Assembly (NCBI GenBank): GCA_031308135.1
Contig: JAHLJT010000631.1
Span: forward strand, 34,085,522 to 34,149,521
Direction of reading: 5' to 3'
Source: Acheta domesticus
Taxonomy: Eukaryota; Arthropoda; Insecta; Orthoptera; Gryllidae
Length of the DNA stretch: 64,000 bases
The notes under the pieces were generated by a model that was given only the letters and a program-made list of their open reading frames with translations, was not told where the DNA came from and made no database searches. The translations under genes and the position numbers were made by a program. Below are positions 43,556-54,196 of the stretch, in pieces. Position 1 is the stretch's first letter; each line of letters opens with the position of its first letter.

Positions 43556-43860
43556 GCTTGTGTGTATGTGTGCGTGTGTGTATACGCGTGCGTGTGTGTG
43601 TATGTGTGCGTGTGTGTGTGCGTGTGCGTGTGCACAAGGTCCGAGGGAACAAGACTTGGGAAAGAGAGGACTAGCGCGGTCCGTGGCCGGTTTGTTAGAG
43701 TATTGATTAGGCATACGCCAGGCATTCGTCAGAGTAACCAAGAAAAACTACTGATCAGAGTAGCGTAGAATTTTTCTCCTTTCGAGTCTATTTAGCTATA
43801 TAGGGTCGAAAATCCGTCTTCGGAAGTCCAGTCCTAGGACCTTCCATTCAGAGACTGCTA
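43556..43860 (-). mobile_element. SINE F, copy F2, with GT-repeat tail
   Basis: On the minus strand it runs colinear with 44630-44850: GATTTTCGA, AGCTAAATAG, GAGAA-AATTCTA, GCCTGGCG, GGCCACGGACCGCGC and TCCTC. The tail is CA-rich (GT on the plus strand, 43560-43636). The tRNA-like head seen in F1 is missing or degraded. Confidence 0.6.
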
Positions 43861-44554
43861 CAATTGTTGTTGCCCTGGCCCATCTTAACAGGTTGCCTGC
43901 AATTTCGATACAAATATTAAATACATTCCAGATTTGCTTTTACCAGGGGAGACTTTACTAGAGGACTTTATTCTAGTTTAATTTTAAGTTTTACAGACGC
44001 TTTAAGTGCCGTATGCCTCCAGAAATTGAAAGTTTCTATTAGTGGCCTGAAAAACAGTCTCGATACTTGTCTTAAAATATTATGAGAAATGGTATCTCTT
44101 CAGGTCATATGTTGACCAAGGCACCTCATGTTTTGTAATTCAGTGCGTGTTTTAAGGCATATTAAATGAATGAACAAAATTTATTGCGATGCCGATGACA
44201 AACAACCGTGAGCTTTCTTTGCGAAACTAAATGAACGGAATAAAAGCGATATGGCAATATGCAAATGTTTATAAACACTAACAATTTCTGAAAAAGCAGT
44301 TGCTGATCTTGCTGCTGGTATTGGATCTATTGATTACTGCTGGTATTGGAAAAATAATTTAAATGATCTTCTTGGATAAGCAACATTTAGTATTTGCATC
44401 ATCCCAAAAGATATGTAGACACACACGTCCGCATAGCTTTTGGCACCGAATGCTTTTGGCTTAGTTTTTGGCATGCGAATAACTACAACCAAGAAGATAA
44501 TTTTAATTGTTTCACCAATCCTTCTTGTCCAGAAATTGCTTTGTGCTAATAATT
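43861..44554. other. No gene recognised
   Basis: AT-rich. An 80-codon minus frame (44334-44576) has no motif. Confidence 0.5.
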
Positions 44555-45120
44555 GTTCCCGGGAGAGGTGGACCAAGGCATCACTAAATCATTGCAATGC
44601 CTCTAACTGCGAGGTCCCAGATTCGAGTCCCGACGGTGGCATGATTTTCGATACGAGCTAAATAGCTAGGCCGAATTCAGTCGTTGTCTGGACGAGAATT
44701 CTAGCACCGGCTGAGTTGATCGCTAATTTTTCATGGTTTCTGTGACCAATACCAGGCGAACGCCGGAGCAGTACCCCACCAGAAGGGCCACGGATCGCGC
44801 GCGCTACTTCATTCTCCTCCCTTGTCCTGACTTCACCCCTCATTTACAAACACTTAAACCTACACGCACTACACGCAAACACTTAAACCTACACGCAAAC
44901 ACTTAAAACTACACTACCACACATGCCGGGAGACAGGTCGGGAGCTTAGAGCTTATCCGGACTGCTGCGGTTCCCCGCTGGTGGGAGGAAAACATCGCTA
45001 GCCGGCAGGTAGGTCATGCCCGGATCTCAACATTCAGCGGGAGAAGATCACTGCCACCTCCCGAAGAGAAAAAAGCGCACTGCACTTTCGGGACTAATAA
45101 CCTTAGCAGTTGGCGAGCCC
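44555..45120 (+). mobile_element. SINE F, copy F1, tRNA-like head
   Basis: Box B-like AGATTCGAGTCCCG at 44621-44634 and a weaker box A region upstream suggest a tRNA-derived head. The body matches F2 in inverse orientation. A CA-rich stretch follows (44846-44925, ACACTTAAACCTACACGC repeated three times), then a GC-rich piece (44926-45110) that may be a second module. Confidence 0.6.
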
Positions 45121-46419
45121 GGAGTCACTAATCAATAGGGCACGGATAATTATGTACTAAAAATTAGGAAAATATGTACATATATATGTATTATAATGTA
45201 TAGAAATATGTACTAAAAAGTAAGAAATGTGTAACACTTTAATTATATCTATTCGTTTTAATAAAATACTTTTGCTTAAATATTGATCTGTAGACTTAAT
45301 ATACTCGTAATGACCAAAATTAAAAGATCATACCCCTCATAATTCTGTTATTTACAATAATCTCAGTAGCAATGAGAAACAAATATTTGTTTCAAATACT
45401 CAGAAATGAAACTTTTCCTATTATCTGTTCGAGGGCCTTGCACCGACTAAGTATTCCACATCGCACGAAGTTACTGGTGTTTATTTAAACTTTGTCCCAA
45501 TAAGTCACTGTTCAATGCTATTCACAGATAAATAAATAAAATAATACTGGTTGATATTTAAAAACAATACTGGTTGATATTTAATCAATTGACTCTTAGA
45601 TGTACAAATTCCGCTTTCTTTAATGATGTTCTTATCCAAGACGCTATTGCTAAACTTATCTGAAAAGATACACCAAACTTTGCCTTTGGTAAATTCCCAG
45701 TCTGCGTTACCACAAGGTTTAAGCCAACCGCCGTCAATTATTTTCTCTTCTTTTCTTATCCAAAAGCTGCAGTGCCACATCGTTATTTAACTTCAGATTT
45801 TCATCACAGAGATACTTTACAAACAAGGGTTTAGGCTAGCATGTAACAAAGGGGAAAGAAAACTGTCAATGGCGCTTTCTGAGTTGCGTTGGTGCGTGTA
45901 ATTTTTGGCGAAGGGTATTAAGGTCAAGGGAGACCTCTGGAAAATGCGTAGTCGGCGCGAGTTATCGCCTGTTAGACATCATTTTCATACACTAACTTCC
46001 ATTCCGAGCAGTATTTTGTTCTGTTATACTCCTAATGAAATCTAGACACTGAAAGCTTTGGAGTGCAATAACACCTTGCCCTTTTGTAGGATAAAGCGTG
46101 CTGTAATGTCAACATTTTTACGCGATATAGTAGCGCCAATTTAGAGAGGAGGCTGCAGAAAAATTGTGTTTTACAATGCTGAATTGTTTGTCTGGGTGAT
46201 TCCTTATCAAAAACATATGGGAGAAATGAAGAATTATGCAAAAATAATTCATAAAAATCGAAATAATAAGAACTTTTGAATAATATATGTAATAAAAAGT
46301 CAACGTTTTTAGGCACTAATCGATATGAAACGTAAATATATCGTGGTTTTGACCTGATATAGTTAACATACGAAAACATGCAATTACATAATTATTTGGG
46401 CCCTACTAATCAATAATCA
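45121..46419. other. No gene recognised
   Basis: AT-rich. A short direct repeat AATACTGGTTGATATTTAA lies at 45543-45583. Frames at 45505-45780 and 46032-46379 lack motifs. Confidence 0.5.
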
Positions 46420-46815
46420 ATCAACGAGCGTACCCGTGCGAGAACTCTCACGTGCTATACCCCATCCTCTTCCTTCTTTTTCCATTTCAATATTAAGCCT
46501 GTAATATATATTTTTCTTCAAGACCCTCATCCTCCGTCACTTGTTCTACACGCCACCTTGTAATTGATAACAATATAATGCACCCTTGTCAACACAAATT
46601 ATTCTTTTAGCTTTATTATCTAGCAAAAAGGTACACCCGTGTAATTCAGTCTCATTGAATATCAAGTAATTGGTAATTTTACATGCAATTGCAGATTCTA
46701 CAGGCTCTAAACAGGTGGGGTACTGGGGTAGAATTGAGAAGCATCGAACCAGCAAAAATGTAATAGAATGATGAAGAGTATCTCATGCTGTAGATTACAA
46801 TGTGAGAAACAGTTC
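46420..46815 (+). repeat. Repeat family D, copy D2
   Basis: Same blocks and order as 17540-18326 but shorter in the middle. Ends at GTAGATTACAATGTGAG, homologous to the point where D1 is cut by the Kolobok-like element, and continues into unrelated DNA. Confidence 0.6.
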
Positions 46816-47220
46816 TTTGAGACCTTTGGCCTCAAAATTTTAGTTTTAAAACCCTAAAATGCTTCGTTTAGTAGTTATTTAACGATATATATTCCAAAAT
46901 ACTGACGTGCGTTGCGGATTGCATTTTACGTGAATATTTAGATGCGTTTTTAAAACAAATCCTTCATATTTTTAGAGTCAAAGCGCAATTTGTCACGTCT
47001 CCATGAAATTCTCTTTCTTTAGTCACCTCATTTATAAAGGTTGGTTGCGTGTGCGAGCCGCAAAGAGAAGGTATACTACTGAAATAGGAGACGGTTCTAA
47101 TTACTGTCACAATCTGTAAGGGAGCGAAGGAGCGTGCTGGAAGTGTTTCGACCGCATGGATTGTGGGTTTCAAGGAGGCGGCGGCGGCGGCGGCGAGTGC
47201 GGGCGCGGGCGCGTGGGTGC

Positions 47221-47391
47221 ATGGGCGAGGAGGAAGAGCAGGAGGACGAAGAGGAGGAGGGGGAGGGGGAGGAGGAGGGGGACGAGAGCGAGCGGCAGCG
47301 CCTGCGGCTGCAGCGCGAGCTCAGCGTCAAGATCGAGGAGTGCCTGGCGCTGGTGCGTTCGCTCATGCGCGACGCGGGCTCCCGCTCCAAG
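47221..47391 (+). CDS. Host coding exon, Glu-rich then helical (probable first coding exon)
   Basis: Fifty-seven codons from an ATG at 47221: MGEEEEQEDEEEEGEGEEEG, then the mixed-charge helix-like stretch RLRLQRELSVKIEECLALV and RSLMRDAGSRSK, ending exactly at a splice donor AAG|GTGCGC. Phase 0. Codons are strongly GC-ending (CTG, GTG, CGC, GAG), unlike the AT-rich surroundings. The frame is also open upstream (to 47134), so the exon could start earlier as an internal exon. It pairs in phase with the exon at 48442. The protein family is not recognised; an acidic N-terminus followed by a possible coiled coil is all that can be said. Confidence 0.6.
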
Positions 47392-48441
47392 GTGCGCATT
47401 TCACTTCACTTGGTTCATTTTCCTCGGAGAATAGTAAACAGTATGAAGGAAGAAGTATAAACTTGTGCACATTTCCTTGATATCCAGAACCCCTACCCCG
47501 CTCTTTTACAATACAGAGGTGAATGATGAATAAAATTACCAACCAAGCGTGATTAGCAACATTTGAAAACTAGACATTTTCGCTCCCGAGTTATAGAAAA
47601 CTTTCAGTTACGTTCAAAACCAAATCGAGTGACCACCTTAGCATGTGCTCAGTGTATATCACGCTCATGGTATTTGGGATCGCCCGGAATTCGGATTTCT
47701 TCCCGTTAGCAGAAAGAATTGTCGGGACGGCAAAAGTATCAAATTTTGCTTCACCACATTTTTGTTAGCCATTACTGCGGTAAAAACATGATTTCTACAT
47801 AACTTTTCGGGAAAAAAACAAAATAGGTCCATCCACGTGCCGTTCTGAACCACGACAATTTCGTAGAACCGTGGTCTTAATGTCTATATTCGGACCACTT
47901 CAAATACAGCTCTGGAGTTCTGTTGTAAACATTGTTTATTTGATTATATCGAAAAAGTGATTTGATGTGAAAAAATGTCTCTATTAAAACTGACTGCTCA
48001 CAACTTTGCCCATTACGTTGCATCATTTTTTTCCTTCACTGAAGCTTTCGATTTATCTACTAGCGACAATCGAAAAAAACACGCTTTATTGAGTCAATTT
48101 TTGACAAACATAGCTTTCCAGCTCTTAGTTATGAAGTAATATTATCGTATTGGAAGTTATAGAGTATTATATATTCTTTACCATGAGTTATTTGCTATTT
48201 TATCTTCAAGTGAACAAAAGTTCTTTAATTCGATATATTTGCACAGTTTTGTTTTTCACAAGAGATCAGAATGTGCAGTTTTGAAGTATAATAGCCCATT
48301 TAACTTTCTTGCACATCCAAACACCTTAAAATATTGTTAAATTCCAAGACCACAACCCCCTACCCACCAGTGTTGTAATAAAACTAGGAAGTGAAAATAG
48401 AGTTTGTGTTAAAAAGTGCCCCCTTGCACACGCCCATGCAG
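47392..48441 (+). other. Probable intron between two host exons
   Basis: 1,050 bp, AT-rich, begins GTGCGC and ends CCCATGCAG. The polypyrimidine tract is C-rich but short. No repeat of the other families was noticed. Confidence 0.5.
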
Positions 48442-48597
48442 AGGGCGGTCGGGGAGGCGCAGGGAGAGGCCGGAGCAGTGGCCGAGGTGGAATCCGAGGC
48501 GGGGGTCGAGGGGGGCGAGGACCCCGAAGGAGAGGGACAGGCCCCCCGCTGCCCCAGCCCCAGCAGCTGCAGCGCCTGCTCCTCTGGCGGACCACAG
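48442..48597 (+). CDS. Host coding exon, acidic low-complexity
   Basis: Fifty-two codons between acceptor ATGCAG and donor CACAG|GTGAGG, phase 0 at both ends, matching the exon ending at 47391. Peptide: RAVGEAQGEAGAVAEVESEA, then VEGGEDPEGEGQ, then PRCPSPSSCSACSSGGPQ. Rich in Gly/Glu/Ala and then Ser/Cys; probably disordered. GC-ending codons again contrast with the flanks. A Tc1 transposon begins about 54 bp past the donor, so the next intron hosts it. No function can be assigned. Confidence 0.6.
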
Positions 48598-48651
48598 GTG
48601 AGGCTGCACACTTTTTGAAGGCAAATTATTGTCTCATTGTATGGTATTATA

Positions 48652-49874
48652 CACTGAGGTGACAAAAGTCGTAGGATTCCCCCTTTATCGTATCGGATCT
48701 CCTTTTGTCCGGCGAAGTGTAGCAGCTCTAAGTGGTTTGGACTTTGGTCGTTGGAAATTTGCTGCAGAAATATTGAGGCATGCTGCCTCTGTTGCCGTTT
48801 GTAATTGCGAAAGTGTTGTTAGTGCAGGATTTCGTGCACGAACTGACCACTCTATTATGTTCCAAAAATGTTCTGTGGGATTCGTGTCGGGTGATCTGGG
48901 TGGCCAAATCATTTGCTTGAATTGCCCAGAACGTTCTTCAAACAAATCGCAAACAATTATGGGCCGGTGACATGGTGCATTGTAATCCATACACATTTGA
49001 CCATTATTTTGGAATACGAAGGTCTTGAATGGATTCAAACGGGCCAAGTAGCTGAACATAACGATTTCCAGTCAATGATCATTTTAATTGGATGAGAGGC
49101 CCCAGTCCATTCCATATAAAATCAGCCCAATCCATTATGGAGCCACCACCAGCTTTCACAGTGTCTTGTTGACAGATTGGGTCCATGGCTTCGTGGGGTC
49201 GGCGGTAAACTCGAACCCTAACCTACCAACTCTTATCAACAGAAATCTCGACTCATCTGACCAAACTACTGTTTTCCAGTCGTCTAGGATCCAATCGATA
49301 TGATCACGAGCCCAGGAGAGACGCTATAAGCGATGTCATCTCGTTACTGGCACTCGAATCGGTCTTCTGCTGTCATAGACCATTAAAGCCAAATTTTGTC
49401 GCATTATTACGGATACGTTTGTCGTACGTCCCACATTGATTTATGCTGTTATTTCAAGCATCGTTGTTTGTCAGCACTGTAACTCTACGCAAACTCCGCT
49501 GCTATTGTCATTAATTGGAGCTCATCAGTCTCAACACTGATTACTGCGTAATGAGTGTTGAGAGGTTTTGCCTGAAATTAGGTAATCTCGACACACTTTT
49601 GACCCTGCGAATCTCGGAATATTGAATTCCCTAATTATTTCCGAAGTGGAATGCACCATTCGTCTAGCTCCAACTACCATTCCGCGTTCAAAGCCTGTTA
49701 ATTCTCATCGTCCGGCCATAATCACGTCAGAAACCTGGATTATTCGAGTATAAATGAAAGCTTGCCAATGCACTGCCCATTTATACCTCTTGTACGCGAT
49801 ACTAGTGCCGTCTGTATATGTGCGTATTGCTATCCCATGACTTTCGTGTATGTGTCAGGGATGAGCTCAGTGTA
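48652..49874 (-). mobile_element. Tc1-family transposon, degenerate, full length
   Basis: Left terminus after TA: CACTGAGGTGACAAAAGTCG; right terminus before TA is its inverse, with the matching block CCCATGACTTTCGTG and ending GAGCTCAGTG. 1.22 kb, the usual size for Tc1. Transposase remnants lie on the minus strand. It sits in the intron that follows the exon ending at 48597. Confidence 0.8.
48685..49059 (-). pseudogene. Tc1 transposase C-terminal part, catalytic Asp altered
   Basis: 124 codons: NAPCHRPIIVCDLFEERS, then QMIWPPRSPDTNPTEHFWN, which holds the final acidic residue in the PPRSPD-NP-EH-W block, then IIEWSVRARNPAL. The second catalytic Asp, expected in HDNAPCH, is not in place (MDYNAPCH). 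Upstream coding sequence is broken by stops and frameshifts, so the transposase is inactive. Confidence 0.8.
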
Positions 49875-49879
49875 TGTGT

Positions 49880-51305
49880 ATCACAGCTTACGACTGGCCG
49901 TTAATTTCTACATTATTTTATATTATAAAATAAAATTCACTAGCTAAGTGGCGCCTCCAGCTGTAAGTTCCATTTGAAACATTTTCATTTGTACTAGGTA
50001 ACTTCATAATAAAGTGACATTTTAAAACATACTAAATTGCCTGACTCGACTTTTCTCTTAGAAAGGTCGAGCCATGTATTTCTCGCAAAAAAGAACACTC
50101 AAAATGCATTTTCAACACAGTTGCGCGAAACACAGTTGCTCAAGTTTCTTTTCCGTGTGCGAAACAACAAATTTTAACTTTGTCGTATACATATGTATCT
50201 CCACATAAGAAGCGTTAAGCAAATCGGGGTACGATTAAAATGTAGTTGTAGAAGATTTTGTGACGGAATTTTGGGAATTAATTGAGAATGATATTGTATT
50301 AAGATTAGAGAATAATGCTGAATAACAGCTTACAGGTGATCTTTTATGTACATTTTGTGCATATTAGCAAAAAAGCGTAAAAATGTAGCTGTACTAAATT
50401 ATAACTATTCGCGTCAACCATACCTGGAAGTATTTTTTACGGCAATAACAATTTTGAAACTGCAAATATTACCAGTTCATATTCCGTATGGAGGTAACAT
50501 ACAAGTCCATTAAGTGTTGATAATTTTTGAAGTATAACATTATCAGCTACTACGAATCATTGGTAATTTCAATGAGAACTTACATTACTACGAGAACGTC
50601 TTTAAATAAAGCGTTGCATCATATTTAGTAATGCTTCACTCATGAAAATACTTTTAGGACTACTGCGTCGGCGACAACGCTTTTAGCTAGCATTTCGGTA
50701 ATATTTTGTGTATACATTGAGAATTTTCAGAGCTCATATTCATGCCTGTTTTTAGTTTATGAAGTTATCCATTATCCATTATATTACCGGCAAAACTACT
50801 ATCGATTCTTTCATACCGAGAGGAAGTTGTTGCTATATTAATAGAATGATGATTAATGGAAATACGAAAAAAAAATTGTTATCTTTACTCATGTTTAATT
50901 GTACTGTGAAGAGAATGCCTTGCTCTTAATGTTTTGTTTTCAACATACTTCGTTAAATTATCTGAGCGTTTTGCAGTGTCCAGTCTCGAACGGTGACTGA
51001 AACCTCTTGTGAGTGGGAGGTTGCTAATTGCGTGCACAGGTCGCCTGTGGTGCATCCAAAACGCTACCTAGGGATGATTCGAAGACCACTAGAAGGTCGC
51101 CCGGAAGATTGCCATAACTATAATATTTCAGTTGACTTTGCTCTTGTTCAGAGAATTGCCATCATCCTATTAATGCATCTACAAGTATTTTTAGGGCCCT
51201 GCAGCTCATTTAGATCGTTGTTGCTGTTATGAATTTTATTAGTACATTTTCCTTTAATCGCTCCTCTTCGTCGTCAATTTTTGGTTGGAGATTGACATAT
51301 TGTAA
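49880..51305. other. AT-rich DNA, no gene seen
   Basis: No motif-bearing frame and no repeat of the families described here. Confidence 0.5.
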
Positions 51306-52290
51306 ACTAGTGATGCTACAGAATGGCACAGACTTTCCTGTACTACTTTTCTGTTTCCTTTGGTCTCGGCTAGCTATTTGGACTTCCAACATACTCTTGC
51401 CAACTGCCATCTATCGCCACCCAAAGTACACTTTTTTTGACATTTTTCTAGTTTTTCGGTTTCGTAATAGTAGAACGGAAATTTTATTTTAAGAATATTA
51501 ATTAACAGTAAAACCCCGCAATAACTGGCAATTTTCTTTAAAAAATTTGCAGCCGCTTTTAAGAAAATGGCATTTTAGCGCTACTGTAAATTCGAAATTT
51601 CAAGCTCTTTTTCCCAGAAAAGTTTTGAGTTTTCGAACAACTTAATTTAAAGTCATTTGAAGGAATTGAACTCACAAATAAATAGTGTTTACAAATTGCT
51701 GGAAATGTGCATATTAACTGTGTGAGAGATCTTTCAAGAAAATTACATTTGTGTAATTTTTGAAAAAATAAAAGAATACACCAAAATGAACATTACGTCA
51801 TATTAAATAGTGCAGCACTATCCGTTCGAAAAGTTTGAGAAAAAAATGGACCCATTTATGAAAAAATGGCGTTTGAGCGTTTCTGAAAATATGAAATTTT
51901 GAGCTAGTTTTCACAGAAAACGATTGAATTGTCGAGAAAGTTTATATGACAATATTTAAAGCACATGCACTCATACATATAATGTGAACAAATTGGAGCT
52001 GATGTAAGTATTACCGACATGAGAAACAAGTGAAAAAGCACATTTATACAATTTTTGCAAAAACAAAAGAATAGAGCAAATTGATGTTTGTCATCTCATG
52101 GATTACATTGAACAATATCCCTACCAGAAGTTTAAAGAAAATATCTGGAGCCGTTTTGAGAAAATAGTGTTTTTGTCATTTTTTAAAAGTACACATATTG
52201 CGCGAAAACTACTAAATTTGTTTAAACATTGTACATGACCTTACCGAAAAGATATTTTTCTTTCAAGCATGCGAGATTTGAATTACAGTT
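51306..52290 (-). mobile_element. A-family element, copy A5, truncated at both ends
   Basis: Begins at the border ACTAGTGATGCTACAG-AATGGCACAGACTTTCC and runs colinear with A2 and A6 (GCCATCTATCGCC, GTGCATATTAACTGTG, GAAAAAATGGCGTTTGAGC, CACATATTGCGCG). Lacks the terminal inverted repeat at the left border and breaks off near 52290. Confidence 0.7.
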
Positions 52291-52689
52291 ATATTCTTGA
52301 CTATTAATTATTTCACGTTTATTTTCTTTTTAAATTCAGCCTTGTATAATCATTTTTGCCAAGCGGCAAAAATATGTTTGAATCGTGAAATCTTTTTTGT
52401 TTTAGTTTTTTTTATATTAAGTCATTAATTTGTTTGTTTGTAGCAATGTGAAATATGAATAAGTCTCTATAAGTGAGCAATTCTCCTTTAAGGAAGGACA
52501 GCTCTTTTAATAAACAAGAATCTTGATTAAATCTGCAAACCGGAACGTAGGAAGTAAATGCAGTCACTGCCCTCTTAAGTAAACAAATTACGAACTCAAT
52601 ATACTTTCGATTCAAAAGTTTAAATTCACTGTCAATTGACCATTTAAAACCTGAATGATTATTGCATTTTAATGGATGACTTCTTTGCT
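52291..52689. other. AT-rich DNA, no gene seen
   Basis: Nothing recognised. Confidence 0.5.
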
Positions 52690-53665
52690 TTTGTAGAGGA
52701 AATGGGAATTAAAAGTAGCTAAAAAGATTGTTATTCGAAGCGATCTGAACTGGTCCGACCATGTCAATCACGTGGCGCGCAAAGCTTCGAAATCATTCAA
52801 TTTTTATAACACGAAAATTGAAGAAAGGAAAGGTGAACACAAAGCTCTTAGCGTGTACTTCCCCTTTTTTTCAATTCATTTATGTATTCTTTCTGAATTT
52901 ACATCGTTCAGCCTTTCGGCTCTACAAATGATTGGTGACTTATTCTAATCTTAAAAATTACGAGTGGGGAAACTCAATGAGCACCGCCAGAGCACCACTA
53001 GAGCTGATTTTAATTACAGAAATTAATTATTCAAACGTGGAAAAAGCGGTTTAAAAATAAATGAAGGGGATATCTGTTTTTTATTCTTAGGAAGGGAGGT
53101 TATCTCTGCCGAGGTTGTAAAAGGATGTTCCGGTTATGTTAGGTAGGTGGAAGAAGAAATTGTGGGATATGTGAATGATGTGCTCTTTTATGGATTTTAG
53201 GTTGAAATCTGGATGGAGGGGTGTACTTCCCTTGTACGTGCAGTAATGGCTCCGCGTGTTGGGACCCGTAGAGCGCAGGACAGAAAAGCTTGTTAGACCG
53301 CATCCAAAAGAGAACAGAACTTGTAGGAAGAAACAATGATCAAACTCAGATGTGGGAAATTCTGGGCAAATGTCGAAAGATACATAGCTAGGTTAGTAAA
53401 TATTTACAAAGCGTACACCGAATGAACGCGTTACACGACATTTGAACTAGAATAGGGCACTCTCAATATTTCGGAAAAGGGGATCATACATACAAATGTA
53501 AATACGGGAATAGAAAAAAACCAACGTTACTAAATGCTCTTTTACCAACCGGACAATAACTGACTGGAACAATCTACCTGTTGCAGCACTGGCGACTTTT
53601 CCTTCTTGTGTGCGTTGATCCAGAATCGTCTAGAGAATTGCATGTGTTGCCAATATTTCTGTGTG
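52690..53665 (+). pseudogene. CR1/L2-group LINE, C-terminal relic
   Basis: With stops and frame changes the plus strand reads IRSDLNWSDHVNHVARKASK (52735-52795), then SLLDRIQKRTELVGRNNDQT and QMWEILGKCRKIHS (53285-53390), and SFTNRTITDWNNLPVAALAT and FPSCVR before a stop (53540-53615). This is the post-RT thumb and C-terminal order of CR1-group LINEs (DLGV-x-I-x-DLxW-x-H ... LE-IQ-RA ... N-R-x-WN-LP). The RT core is not present, and a middle segment (about 52840-53130) seems replaced or heavily decayed. Confidence 0.7.
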
Positions 53666-53950
53666 TCATATGCCTTTTTAGTTACTAATTAGTAGTTGTA
53701 TATTCCTTATAATATGTATTCATAACTTGTCTTTGTTGTCTTTATATTTTCTGTGTAAACACTGCCACCGAGCGAAAGCTCATTAGCAGGAAATAAATTT
53801 AAAAAAAAAAAAATTTGGAGCAATAACTGTCAACTGACTTCTCGAAAAGACTGTCATGGGCCAGCTAACCAGTGATGTATCGACATCCCGGAGCGATTTT
53901 AAATCTCGCGCCAGTTGCTCGGGACGCGTTGCGCACGAAATGTAGGAAGC

Positions 53951-54196
53951 TATACTGCGATTGTTCCACAGCCGCCTCTCAAGGCCCGTCTTCACGATGG
54001 AGTATATCGCGGCAATTCCCGTCTTTCTCGGTCGTGCTGCTAATTTCGCACGATAGCTTGATCATGCCGCGACCGTATCAAGCGCCGCTTGATCATACGA
54101 CATCTAGCGGCAACACCGAGAAAGATGCGAAATGCCGTGATATATTCCGTCGTGGAGACGGGCCTTGAGAGACGGCTACGGAAAAATCGCAGTATA
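53951..54196. mobile_element. Hairpin MITE, family C copy C2
   Basis: Ends TATACTGCGATT and AATCGCAGTATA. Inverted halves share CGTCTTCACGATGGAGTATA with its mirror. It keeps the same internal phrases as C1, including TAGCGGC and GACCGTATCAAGC. TA lies at both ends. Confidence 0.8.

Noticed and set aside
43432..43768. Frames rich in His-Thr or Cys-Val near 43.6 kb
   Set aside because: GT/CA repeat tail of SINE F2.
47156..47480. Other frames over the 47.2-kb exon (Gly/Ala- and Arg-rich), and the minus-strand Ser-rich frame
   Set aside because: Shadows of a GC-rich coding exon. Only the frame from 47221 fits the donor phase and joins the 48442 exon in phase.
48326..48665. Minus-strand Pro-rich frames opposite the second exon
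   Set aside because: Same reason: high GC leaves all frames open; the plus-strand frame is the one bounded by acceptor and donor.
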